Positions 32,421 to 39,884 of a stretch of DNA of 39,884 nucleotides are shown piece after piece (positions within the stretch are counted from its first letter, which is position 1; every line of letters begins with the position of its first letter). The notes beneath the pieces were generated by a model. It ran no database searches. It was not told the DNA's origin and saw only the letters and a program-made list of their open reading frames with translations. Origin of the DNA: CAZYJD01 sp964647785 (GTDB lineage Bacteria > Bacteroidota > Bacteroidia > NS11-12g > UBA9320); the NCBI GenBank assembly GCA_964647785.1, contig CAZYJD010000012.1, positions 1 through 39,884 on the forward strand. Reading direction: 5' to 3'. A program made the translations under genes and the position numbers.

Positions 32421-32801
32421 ATGAATTTTCCGGAAGAATTGAAATACACCAAAGACCACGAATGGGTAAAGGTTGAAGGTGATGTTGCTACCATTGGTAT
32501 CACAGACTTTGCTCAGGGAGAACTGGGCGACATTGTTTTTGTTGAAATAGAGACCGTTGGTGAAACCCTGGGAGCGGAAGAAACCTTTGGAACCGTAGAA
32601 GCGGTAAAAACAGTTTCTGATTTATTCATGCCGGTGTCTGGTGAAATCCTAGAATTTAACGAAAATCTGGAGTCATCTCCTGAAGTGGTAAACAGCGATC
32701 CTTATGGCGAAGGCTGGATGATCAAAATTAAAATCACCGATAGCTCTGAACTCGACCAATTACTGGATGCCGCAGCCTACAAGGAAATGACCGGAAACTG
32801 A
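32421..32801 (+). CDS. gcvH: Glycine cleavage system H protein
   Basis: A 126-residue lipoyl carrier of the glycine cleavage system. The lipoylation site is K63 in the motif GTVEAVKTVSD, and the family start YTKDHEWV and ITDFAQGELGDIVFVE are present. It shuttles the aminomethyl group between the P, T and L proteins. It lies 42 bases after accD and just before the VanZ-like gene. Confidence 0.97.
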   Translation: MNFPEELKYTKDHEWVKVEGDVATIGITDFAQGELGDIVFVEIETVGETLGAEETFGTVEAVKTVSDLFMPVSGEILEFNENLESSPEVVNSDPYGEGWMIKIKITDSSELDQLLDAAAYKEMTGN

Positions 32802-32811
32802 TTCCCGTCAC

Positions 32812-33207
32812 ATCAGAGCTTTTCTAAAATACAACTATCCTGCCCTCATTTGGGCTGCTGTAATCCTGATTCTCACCGCCTTGCCAGGTGGCAGTTTCCC
32901 AAGGCTTGACTTTTGGCATTTGCTCAATTTTGACAAGTTTGCCCATGCCTTCTTTTTCGGCCTCCTTGCTTTCAGTATCGCCATGGGACAATACAAGCAA
33001 CATCGCTTTTGCTCCCTGCGTTTCGGTTGTGCCCGAAAAGCTATTTTAATGAGCATTGTTTACGGCATCTGCATCGAAATCATGCAAGAATACCTCTGGG
33101 CTGACAGACATGCCGATTTATTGGATGTCATCGCCAATACCATTGGTAGCATTGCAGGCGTTCTATACTTTAGACTGGCCTTTCGAGAACAAATGAATTT
33201 TAAATAA
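32812..33207 (+). CDS. VanZ-like small membrane protein, start unusual
   Basis: A protein of about 130 residues with four membrane helices and the VanZ signature FDKFAHAFFFGLLAF, then RHADLLDVIANTIGS. The first helix (YPALIWAAVILILTALPGG) is encoded from about 32836, but there is no in-frame ATG, GTG or TTG between the frame's stop at 32788-32790 and TTG 32881, which would delete that helix. ATC 32812, ATT 32848 or CTG 32866 are the only near-cognate options; 32812 is used here as a provisional start. A sequence error is an alternative. Function of VanZ-like proteins is unclear. Confidence 0.75.
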   Translation: MRAFLKYNYPALIWAAVILILTALPGGSFPRLDFWHLLNFDKFAHAFFFGLLAFSIAMGQYKQHRFCSLRFGCARKAILMSIVYGICIEIMQEYLWADRHADLLDVIANTIGSIAGVLYFRLAFREQMNFK

Positions 33208-33261
33208 TCGTTATCTTCATTTACATCTCTTTGTCTTGTGGTATGAATAGACAAAAACACA

Positions 33262-33269
33262 TATTTTTG
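33262..33269 (+). promoter_or_regulatory. Bacteroidota-type -7 box upstream of the first TonB-like gene
   Basis: TATTTTTG matches TAnnTTTG, 17 bases before the ATG. TTG triplets about 23-30 bases upstream are possible but poorly spaced -33 elements. Confidence 0.35.
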
Positions 33270-33286
33270 ACCTTGTAATTCGAGTT

Positions 33287-33967
33287 ATGGAATTAAAGAA
33301 AAACCCCAAAGCTGATTTAAGGAAAAGTAGCTTCACTTTTCTAGAGGTTGGTTTAATCGTATCCCTTCTCCTGGTGCTCGGTGCATTCAACTATACAGCC
33401 CGTGAGGCAGAATCTCAAGGGCTGGGCGAATACGTACCGGATGAAGAAATTGAAATCATGGAAAACACCGTTCAGGAGAAAAAACCACCTCCCCCTCCCC
33501 CTCCTCCACAACTCGAAATTGTGGAAGATGATGTGGTGATTGAAGAAGAACAACCTGAAATTGAGGAATCTGAAGTGGACCAAGAGACCATGATTGAACC
33601 GATGATTGAAGAAGAGGAAGAGCCTGAAGAAACTGGTGAAATTCTCGAGTTCTATGAGGTATCAGAACAAGCCCAGTTCAAAGGTGGAGAGGAAGCCATG
33701 TACAAGTTCATTGCAGAAAACCTCGAATATCCCCCAATGGCTGTAGAAAATGAAATTGAGGGACGGGTGATGATCGCCTTTGTGGTAGAGCCCAATGGGA
33801 CCTTATCCAACATCCAAATTCTCGGTAATAATAAATTGGGATGGGGCTGCGAAGAAGCGGCCATAAGTGTTGTAAAGAAAATGAGTGGAATGTGGCGTCC
33901 GGCAAAACAACGTGATAAATCAGTTAGGGTTAATTTCCGATTACCCATTCGATTCAAACTTTATTAA
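33287..33967 (+). CDS. Energy transducer TonB, proline-rich
   Basis: A 226-residue protein. A short cytoplasmic basic N-terminus, one membrane helix (about 18-34), a periplasmic stretch with an eight-proline run (about 67-74) and a Glu-rich linker (about 78-118) lead to the TonB C-terminal domain (about 128-226; YPPMAVENEIEGRVMIAFVV). It couples inner-membrane proton force from ExbB/ExbD to outer-membrane receptors such as the one at 16972. A strong terminator follows, then a paralogue. Confidence 0.92.
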   Translation: MELKKNPKADLRKSSFTFLEVGLIVSLLLVLGAFNYTAREAESQGLGEYVPDEEIEIMENTVQEKKPPPPPPPPQLEIVEDDVVIEEEQPEIEESEVDQETMIEPMIEEEEEPEETGEILEFYEVSEQAQFKGGEEAMYKFIAENLEYPPMAVENEIEGRVMIAFVVEPNGTLSNIQILGNNKLGWGCEEAAISVVKKMSGMWRPAKQRDKSVRVNFRLPIRFKLY

Positions 33968-33988
33968 CTCGCGTTAGCACAATTCATT

Positions 33989-34020
33989 AAGCTCGTTCTT
34001 CCGGAACGAGCTTTTTTTTT
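33989..34020 (+). terminator. Intrinsic terminator after the first TonB-like gene
   Basis: AAGCTCGTTC and GAACGAGCTT form a 10-bp stem with a short loop, followed by nine Ts. Confidence 0.9.
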
Positions 34021-34084
34021 GTCAATTGGCCGTAAAAGTGTTGGCGTCTAAAATGCAATTAAGCAAAGCCATCGTTCCTAATAT

Positions 34085-34798
34085 ATGGAACGTAGAAAAG
34101 AACCTCATGCTGACCTCTCGCGCTATCGCGTGGTCTTTTTTCTCACAGGATTAATCCTTGCCCTCGGTGCTGCTTTGTGGGCCTTTAGCTATAACCAATG
34201 GCACCTTATCTCGTCGGGCAAAGCCTCCATCTGGAAACCTGATTTCGAAGACAACTTCATGGAAATTTTTTACCTGCCGGAAAAGAAGCAAAACGCCACC
34301 GTATCAGCTTCAAATACCCAATTAAAAACAACACCAATCCTTGAACAACTGCCCATTGATATCCATCCCAATATCGGAGTTATTTCAGTTGGCAATCCAC
34401 TAAGCAACCTGCCGGCAGATGAAGCCGTTTTAGAGGGGTACTCAGATGACGAATTTGAATATACCGGCGAAGTACTGCACATCAGTGCTGTTTCTGAAGC
34501 AGCCTCTTTTATTGGAGGCACAGAAAAAATGTACGCTTACATTCAGGAACATCTTCAATTCCCAAAGGAAGCACTCCAACAAGGCGTGAGTGGCAGGGTT
34601 GTTATTGCCTTTGTTGTGGAGCAGAACGGAAAACTGAGCCAAATTAAGGTTGTATCCTGCAACCCTCAGGGTTATGGCTTTGAACGAGAAGCCATACGCA
34701 TCATAGAAAAGATGAGCGGTCAATGGAAACCTGCAAGACAAGGTGACCGGTCTGTTCGAATGATGTTTAAAATGCCTGTGGTTTTTGAGCTTTACTGA
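34085..34798 (+). CDS. Second TonB-like protein, divergent linker without proline run
   Basis: A 237-residue paralogue of the preceding gene. The N-terminus matches (basic start KEPHADL, membrane helix about 17-36) and the TonB C-terminal domain is well conserved (about 135-237; FPKEALQQGVSGRVVIAFVVE, QWKPARQGDRSVRMMF). The linker between is shorter in charge pattern and lacks the poly-Pro and Glu-rich segments that normally span the periplasm. It may serve a different receptor or be a non-spanning variant. Its stop overlaps the convergent menC stop. Confidence 0.85.
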   Translation: MERRKEPHADLSRYRVVFFLTGLILALGAALWAFSYNQWHLISSGKASIWKPDFEDNFMEIFYLPEKKQNATVSASNTQLKTTPILEQLPIDIHPNIGVISVGNPLSNLPADEAVLEGYSDDEFEYTGEVLHISAVSEAASFIGGTEKMYAYIQEHLQFPKEALQQGVSGRVVIAFVVEQNGKLSQIKVVSCNPQGYGFEREAIRIIEKMSGQWKPARQGDRSVRMMFKMPVVFELY

Positions 34799-35814
34799 TT
34801 GGGGGTGTGAAAGAGGTAATCCCCCTCAATATGCAAGCCACTTGGAATATTATTTTCATAAAGCATTCCTGTACCCAGTCCCTGATGCCCCTTGTATGGA
34901 AGCGATGAAGTCCATTGCGCAATCGCTCTAAGACCAATATTCCCTTCCAAAGCTGATGTAACCCACCAACCAATACCATTTGATTCAGCGAGAGTTATTC
35001 GTTCTTCACAGGCCTTAAAACCACCCAAAAGTGAAGGCTTAAATATGACATATTGTGGTTGAATATGGGCAAGCATCTCCCCGTATTCTTCCAAATCTTT
35101 GCCAATGAGTTCTTCATCCAAAGCTATAGGTACAATGTTCTCAGCACACAGCTTCGCTAATTCATCCCATTGCCCTGTCTCAATGGGTTGCTCAATGCTA
35201 TGAATATTTAATTCGGTCCAACGTTCAAGCTTAGCCGCTGCTTCATATGTTGAATAAGCACCATTGGCATCCAGTCTAAATATGGCTTTCGGATATCGTT
35301 GCCGCAATCTTGAAATCATATTCCACTCTTCTTCAAAATCGAAGGTGCCTACTTTAAATTTCATGCAACCATATCCGGCTTGCAGTTTTTTCAAAGCTTG
35401 AGTCTCCATCGCATCAATGGTATTCATCCAAACCAGACCATTGATGGGAATACCGCTCTCTCCTCGACTAAAAGGAGTATCCCAAAGAATCTCTGATACC
35501 GATGAAGAAAGTTCTTGCAATGCGGTTTCAAGACCAAATACCAATGACGGCCAATGAGCTGCATCCGTTAACAGTGGCACCTTACCTTTTCGATTGATTT
35601 CTTTGACCATTTCAGCCAATCTATTCTCGTATTGCGGTAGATCATCTACGCTCAGCAAACTCAATGGAGCACATTCACCTCGAGCAGTTCTCCCCGATTG
35701 TTGATCCGTAATAGATAAAATATACACCTTCCTACTCTGAAAAACATTTCGCGAAGTTCTTGCCGGTTCAATGAATACCAGCTCATGAGTTTCGTAACTG
35801 GCAGAAAGTTTCAA
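34792..35814 (-). CDS. menC: o-Succinylbenzoate synthase
   Basis: An enolase-superfamily enzyme of menaquinone synthesis that dehydrates SHCHC to o-succinylbenzoate. Catalytic and metal-binding residues are in order: MKFKVGT (KxK), RLDANGA, IEQPIE, ALDEEL and VIFKPSLLGG. About 340 residues with the chosen TTG start, which overlaps the menA stop as TTGA. An ATG at 35847 would extend it by 11 residues into menA and is an alternative. The terminal four-gene operon is kbl-SDR-menA-menC. Confidence 0.92.
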   Translation of the reverse strand: MKLSASYETHELVFIEPARTSRNVFQSRKVYILSITDQQSGRTARGECAPLSLLSVDDLPQYENRLAEMVKEINRKGKVPLLTDAAHWPSLVFGLETALQELSSSVSEILWDTPFSRGESGIPINGLVWMNTIDAMETQALKKLQAGYGCMKFKVGTFDFEEEWNMISRLRQRYPKAIFRLDANGAYSTYEAAAKLERWTELNIHSIEQPIETGQWDELAKLCAENIVPIALDEELIGKDLEEYGEMLAHIQPQYVIFKPSLLGGFKACEERITLAESNGIGWWVTSALEGNIGLRAIAQWTSSLPYKGHQGLGTGMLYENNIPSGLHIEGDYLFHTPNQ

Positions 35815-36722
35815 AACACGGAGAGAATTAAAAAGACCAGAGAACACATAAAAGTACCAAGTGCCTGGGATTTAAGTAGTGCATTCCAACGCTCAGAACC
35901 GAACATTTCCATGCCTCCATCAGGATGGTTTTTCCAATGAATGAAAATGGGTATGAACACCAACAAAACCAACGAATACCACCATTGATCAACGAGCAAC
36001 GCAAATAACAACCAGCCACACACCGATAAGGAGTGTAAAAACCACTGATATCTGACTGCCTTATTTCTTCCTAAAATCACTGCCAATGTCCTTTTCCCGC
36101 TCGATGCATCTCTTTCCAAATCTCGCAGATTATTGAGATTCAAAACTGCTACCGACATGCATCCAACCGAAATTGCAGGCAGCAGATGTGTTCCATCAAT
36201 TGCTCCTCTGAACAAAAATTCCGATCCAAGCACCGCCACAAAGCCAAAGAATAGCAACACAAAAACATCACCCAATCCATAATAACCGTATGGTTTTTTT
36301 CCCATGGTATAATTCAATGCAGCGGCAATGGCAAGTAAGCCTACGATGAAAAGTATCCAAAAAGAAGAAGAAACCTCCGGAAATGCTGTTAGGAGCATGA
36401 TCACTCCACAGATTAAACTCAAGAGGGCAAAGCTTACCACTGCACGTTTCATTTGCTTCTCGCTAATTTTTCCAGAGGTAAGTAAACGATCTGTGCGCTG
36501 AAGATCATCCGTACCCTTCTGAAAGTCCCCCAAATCATTGGCAAGGTTGGACAGAATTTGCAGAAAGATGGCTGTAAATATTGCAAGAAAGAACAAAAGC
36601 ACATTCCCAGCACCACTTTGAATCGCAAGGGCAAAACCAGTAATGATTCCCGAAAGCGCCAATGGAAGCGTTTTTGGCCTAAATGCCTGCATCCATATGC
36701 CTAAAGTTCCCTTCACAAACAA
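35811..36722 (-). CDS. menA: 1,4-Dihydroxy-2-naphthoate polyprenyltransferase
   Basis: A 303-residue UbiA-family membrane prenyltransferase with about nine helices. The first Asp-rich prenyl-diphosphate motif NDLGDFQKGTD lies near residues 62-72, and a second motif follows in NNLRDLERDASSGKRT. It attaches the isoprenoid tail to DHNA in menaquinone synthesis. It begins inside the end of the SDR gene (10-base overlap) and is followed by menC. Confidence 0.94.
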   Translation of the reverse strand: MFVKGTLGIWMQAFRPKTLPLALSGIITGFALAIQSGAGNVLLFFLAIFTAIFLQILSNLANDLGDFQKGTDDLQRTDRLLTSGKISEKQMKRAVVSFALLSLICGVIMLLTAFPEVSSSFWILFIVGLLAIAAALNYTMGKKPYGYYGLGDVFVLLFFGFVAVLGSEFLFRGAIDGTHLLPAISVGCMSVAVLNLNNLRDLERDASSGKRTLAVILGRNKAVRYQWFLHSLSVCGWLLFALLVDQWWYSLVLLVFIPIFIHWKNHPDGGMEMFGSERWNALLKSQALGTFMCSLVFLILSVF

Positions 36723-37504
36723 AGGGTTCTTCCACCATCAACAGCGATGCTGGTGCCATTGATGTAAGACGCAAAAGCAGAAGATAGAAATACAGCCAGA
36801 TACGCAGGCTCTTCTGGTGTCGCAAATCGACCTGCAGGAATTTCAGCTCTCATTTCCTCTTCCACTTGCGCATGAGAACGACCACTCTTCTTTGATTTAT
36901 TATCAATAATGCCCGTTAGACGCTCGGTAGCGGTTGCTCCGGGCAAAATATTATTCACGGTTATTCCAAAAGGTGCCAATTCCTGAGAAATGGTCTTTGA
37001 CCAACTATTCACCGCTCCGCGAATGGTATTGCTTACACCAAGGCCGGCAATGGGCTGACGCACCGAAGTGCTGATTATATTGATAATTCGGCCGTATCCC
37101 TCCGATTTCATTCCTTCAGCACAAAAAGAGGCAAGTATCTGATTGCATATGAGGTGACGATTAAAAGCTTCGCGATAAGCATCTTTATTCGCGTCAATTG
37201 CCTTACCGGGGGCAGGCCCACCACTGTTATTTACCAATATGTGAACAGGACTGGTCGATATATCTAAGCTGTTTTTTAACACCTCTTCCAAAACATTTGG
37301 ATGATCAAAATCTGCCACCAAAAACGCATGGCTTTGCCCCATTGAAGAGGGAAGTTCCTCCACCGACTTTTGCAAAGCTGCTTCATTACGAGCCAATAAT
37401 ATTATTTCTGCACCGGCATTTGCCAATGCTATCGCAATGGCCTTGCCAATGCCCTGGGTGCTTCCGGCAACCAAAGCCCTTTTACCGCTTAAATCGATTT
37501 GCAT
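36713..37504 (-). CDS. Atypical short-chain dehydrogenase/reductase
   Basis: A 263-residue Rossmann-fold protein with cofactor loop GSTQGIG (14-20), NNSGG (92-96) and PGATATERL. The catalytic Ser (S145 region) is present, but at the expected YxxxK position it reads S158-x3-R162 (GLGVSNTIRGA), so both catalytic Tyr and Lys are replaced. I recall SDRs with this GLGxSN pattern as a divergent subgroup, but cannot assign a reaction. Starts with TAATG overlap after kbl and overlaps menA by ten bases, so it may act in quinone or amino-acid metabolism; this is inference. Confidence 0.85.
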   Translation of the reverse strand: MQIDLSGKRALVAGSTQGIGKAIAIALANAGAEIILLARNEAALQKSVEELPSSMGQSHAFLVADFDHPNVLEEVLKNSLDISTSPVHILVNNSGGPAPGKAIDANKDAYREAFNRHLICNQILASFCAEGMKSEGYGRIINIISTSVRQPIAGLGVSNTIRGAVNSWSKTISQELAPFGITVNNILPGATATERLTGIIDNKSKKSGRSHAQVEEEMRAEIPAGRFATPEEPAYLAVFLSSAFASYINGTSIAVDGGRTLCL

Positions 37505-38694
37505 TATGAAATTACAGCGAGTTCTTTACCAATTTTTATGAATGCTCCGATGGCCTTATCGAGGTGTTCCTTCTCATGCGCAGCAGAAAGCTGAACACGT
37601 ATTCTTGCCTGACCTTTAGGAACCACCGGGTAATAAAAGCCAATCACATAAATACCTTCTTTCAGCAGTTTGGCTGCAAAGTCTTGTGACAATTTGGCAT
37701 CATACAACATGATTGGTACGATCGGATGATCTCCTTGCTTGATATCGAAACCAGCTGCAGTCATTTTTTCTCTGAAATATCGGGTGTTGTCTTCCAGCCG
37801 ATCGCGAAGCTCCGTGGTTTCATTGATCATATCCAAAACAGTAATGGATGCACCTACTATTGAAGGTGCTAGGGTATTACTAAAGAGGTATGGTCTCGAT
37901 CTCTGTCTTAACATCTCTATTATTTCTTTGCGACCGGAAGTAAAACCACCAGATGCACCACCAAGTGCTTTCCCCAAGGTTCCAGTAATGATATCAATGC
38001 GTCCAATCACATTGCGGTACTCATGCGTACCGCGCCCTGTTTTACCCATGAAACCACTGGCATGGCATTCATCAATCATCACCAAGGCATCATATTTTTC
38101 GGCCAGGTTACAGATTTCATCGAGTTGCGCGATGGTTCCATCCATTGAGAAGACACCATCTGTTACAACTATCCGGAAACGCTGGCTCTGTGCCTCCTGG
38201 AGACATTTCTCCAAATCTGACATATCGTTATGCTTGTAACGATAACGTTGTGCCTTACAAAGTCTTACGCCATCTATTATTGAAGCATGATTCAACTCAT
38301 CACTGATGATTGCATCTTCTGGTCCAAAGAGAGGTTCAAACACCCCTCCATTGGCATCAAACGCGGCTGCATACAAAATGGTGTCTTCCGTACCGAGGAA
38401 TTCGGATATTTTATCTTCAAGTTCCTTATGTATGTCTTGCGTTCCACAAATGAAGCGTACGGACGACATTCCATAACCCCTTGCATCTATGATTGCTTTC
38501 GCAGCCTCTATCACTTTGGGATGAGAAGAAAGACCGAGATAGTTATTCGCACAAAAGTTCAGAACCTTGCTACCATCTGTTAACTCGATTTCAGCACCTT
38601 GTGGCGACTTTATGATGCGTTCTGACTTGAATAAACCAGCCTCATTTATCTGCTGCAATTCATTCTGAAGGGATTCTTTCAGCTTTCCGTACAT
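37504..38694 (-). CDS. kbl: Glycine C-acetyltransferase (2-amino-3-ketobutyrate CoA ligase)
   Basis: A 396-residue PLP enzyme of the alpha-oxoamine synthase family that cleaves 2-amino-3-ketobutyrate with CoA to glycine and acetyl-CoA in threonine breakdown. It shows FCANNYLGLS, H136 stacking on PLP, D208/H211 in MIDECHASG and the PLP lysine K242 in TGTLGKALGG. No threonine dehydrogenase is adjacent. First gene of the minus-strand operon. Other AOS members are possible, but the sequence fits Kbl closely. Confidence 0.93.
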   Translation of the reverse strand: MYGKLKESLQNELQQINEAGLFKSERIIKSPQGAEIELTDGSKVLNFCANNYLGLSSHPKVIEAAKAIIDARGYGMSSVRFICGTQDIHKELEDKISEFLGTEDTILYAAAFDANGGVFEPLFGPEDAIISDELNHASIIDGVRLCKAQRYRYKHNDMSDLEKCLQEAQSQRFRIVVTDGVFSMDGTIAQLDEICNLAEKYDALVMIDECHASGFMGKTGRGTHEYRNVIGRIDIITGTLGKALGGASGGFTSGRKEIIEMLRQRSRPYLFSNTLAPSIVGASITVLDMINETTELRDRLEDNTRYFREKMTAAGFDIKQGDHPIVPIMLYDAKLSQDFAAKLLKEGIYVIGFYYPVVPKGQARIRVQLSAAHEKEHLDKAIGAFIKIGKELAVIS

Positions 38695-38721
38695 TTATCT
38701 ATTATTTATTGAGATTTGTGG

Positions 38722-38729
38722 CAAAGTTA
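38722..38729 (-). promoter_or_regulatory. Bacteroidota-type -7 box upstream of kbl
   Basis: TAACTTTG on the minus strand matches TAnnTTTG, 27 bases before the kbl ATG. No matching -33 element is apparent at the usual spacing. Confidence 0.4.
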
Positions 38730-38826
38730 GAACAAATTGGAATTTAGGGGTGTTCAGACTTAGTTCGGCGAAATGACCGATTTTTAATGTGGAATAATTA
38801 TTGAAGCAGAGGCTTCATTCTATACA

Positions 38827-39884
38827 ATGGAAGATCAGAACAAACAGACAAAGAAGGATCAGAGAAAGATCGTTTTTAAGAAAGAACAGGGCAATAACAG
38901 GCCCGGAAATGGAGACCAAAAGAAAAAGCCCGGTGGGCCTCAGTTTAATTTTTATTGGATATATGTCATTCTGGCGGTAGTTTTTTTGGTGATGACCTTT
39001 TACCCGAGTCAGAGCGGGAAAAGCGTCAGCATGAAAGAACTTTTGGAAATGGTCGAGCAAGGTCATGTAGAGGGTATACTGGTGGTGAACAGAACTGAAG
39101 CTGAAATCACCTTGACTCCTGAAGCAAAAGAGAACAAGCTATATAAAAAAGACGTCCAACAAAGAGGGGTACTTTCCTCACCCGGTGGTCCAACCTATAG
39201 ACTGGACGATATTGGCGATTATCAAACCTTCAAAGAGCAGGTTGATGACGCCCAAAAAGATTTGGCAGAAGACCAGAAAATCATCATTGACAGCACCATC
39301 AGAGAAAATTACTTCGACGGTATTCTAAGTTGGATATTTCTTCTCGTGATTTTCGGGTTGTTTTGGTTCTTCATTATGCGACGAATGGCTGGCGGAGGTG
39401 CTGGTGGGGCCGGACAAATATTCAGCATTGGAAAAAGCAGGGCCCAATTGTTCGATAAGGACACAAAAGTGAACATCACATTCAAAGATGTAGCAGGACT
39501 CGAAGAGGCTAAGGTGGAAGTTATGGAAGTGGTTGACTTCTTAAAGAATCCCAAAAAATACAGTGACCTAGGCGGTAAAATACCTAAAGGAGTTTTACTC
39601 GTAGGCCCTCCAGGTACCGGTAAGACCCTATTGGCAAAAGCTGTTGCAGGGGAGGCCGAAGTTCCTTTTTTCTCTTTGTCAGGCTCTGATTTCGTTGAGA
39701 TGTTCGTAGGGGTGGGTGCCAGCCGTGTTCGAGATTTATTCCGACAGGCAAAAGAGAAAGCACCATGTATTATTTTCATTGATGAAATTGACGCCGTAGG
39801 CAGAGCCCGTGGTAAAAGTCTCATTCAAGGCTCAAATGATGAAAGAGAGAATACCTTGAACCAGCTGCTCACAGAAATGGATGG
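38827..39884 (+). CDS. ftsH: ATP-dependent zinc metalloprotease FtsH, N-terminal part (runs off the window)
   Basis: The first 352 codons are visible. A basic Lys/Gly-rich cytoplasmic tail (1-40) precedes a membrane helix (about 41-58), a periplasmic domain, a second helix (about 165-183) and the AAA+ module with Walker A GPPGTGKT, FVEMFVGVGASRVRDLF pore-region motif and Walker B IIFIDEIDAVGR. The protease domain lies beyond the edge. FtsH degrades membrane and short-lived cytoplasmic proteins. The ATG at 38827 is the first in frame. Divergent from kbl. Confidence 0.95.
   Translation, partial: MEDQNKQTKKDQRKIVFKKEQGNNRPGNGDQKKKPGGPQFNFYWIYVILAVVFLVMTFYPSQSGKSVSMKELLEMVEQGHVEGILVVNRTEAEITLTPEAKENKLYKKDVQQRGVLSSPGGPTYRLDDIGDYQTFKEQVDDAQKDLAEDQKIIIDSTIRENYFDGILSWIFLLVIFGLFWFFIMRRMAGGGAGGAGQIFSIGKSRAQLFDKDTKVNITFKDVAGLEEAKVEVMEVVDFLKNPKKYSDLGGKIPKGVLLVGPPGTGKTLLAKAVAGEAEVPFFSLSGSDFVEMFVGVGASRVRDLFRQAKEKAPCIIFIDEIDAVGRARGKSLIQGSNDERENTLNQLLTEMD

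Noticed and set aside
39309..39824. 171-residue minus-strand open frame
   Set aside because: It lies opposite the AAA+ domain of ftsH, whose motifs are clear on the plus strand.
1..39884. CRISPR array, prophage or restriction-modification system
   Set aside because: No regularly spaced repeats, phage structural genes or methyltransferase/nuclease motifs were seen.

Overview
The window is chromosomal DNA of a Bacteroidota bacterium, probably flavobacterial or a close relative. Several markers point there: a fused ccoNO gene in the cbb3 oxidase cluster, a type IX secretion (T9SS) C-terminal sorting domain, a TonB receptor with an N-terminal carboxypeptidase-regulatory-like domain, a DUF4783 gene next to nadC, menaquinone genes, weak Shine-Dalgarno signals and TAnnTTTG-type promoter boxes. 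No transposase, prophage or CRISPR array is visible.

Layout. (1) 83-8055, minus strand: a compact microaerobic respiration operon ccoI-ccoS-ccoNO-ccoQ-ccoP-ccoG-ccoH plus a short SafE-like gene, with most junctions overlapping or only a few bases apart. (2) 8202-11321, minus: a stress island with two tandem-domain universal stress proteins, two small uncharacterised proteins and an Hsp20 chaperone. (3) 11432-14454, minus: a TerB-like protein, a soluble PAS-PAS histidine kinase and a response regulator that fuses a receiver to a CRP/FNR DNA-binding module. (4) 14505-16732: an outer-membrane barrel and a ComM/YifB ATPase. (5) 16972-24816, plus: a TonB-dependent receptor, a secreted esterase-fold protein with a T9SS tail, an orphan Cys-rich secreted protein, a second T9SS-tailed protein and a serpin. 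(6) 24902-34798: tRNA-Leu(CAG) and mostly housekeeping genes (folA, HDAC-like, esterase, nadC, upp, HAD phosphatase, GNAT, class I aldolase, accD, gcvH, VanZ-like, two TonB-like proteins). (7) 34792-38694, minus: kbl-SDR-menA-menC. (8) 38827 to the window edge: ftsH.

The most interesting hypothesis is an oxygen-sensing circuit covering regions 1-3. The kinase's first PAS domain carries the residues that define the haem pocket of rhizobial FixL (proximal His, distal Arg and neighbours at identical spacing). Its partner joins in one protein what rhizobia split between FixJ (receiver) and FixK (CRP-type). Five TGAY-N4-RTCA palindromes, the CRP/FNR site geometry, lie in the four promoter regions of the neighbouring cco, usp2, small-protein/usp1 and hsp20 units. 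Together they read as a self-contained low-oxygen regulon: oxidase, universal stress proteins and Hsp20. The target list resembles the mycobacterial DosR regulon, although the DNA-binding domain is unrelated.

The second notable item is a perfect 306-bp direct repeat (21326-21631 and 23175-23480). It carries a whole T9SS sorting domain, the stop codon, the 3' UTR and a UUCG terminator, attached to two otherwise unrelated secreted proteins.
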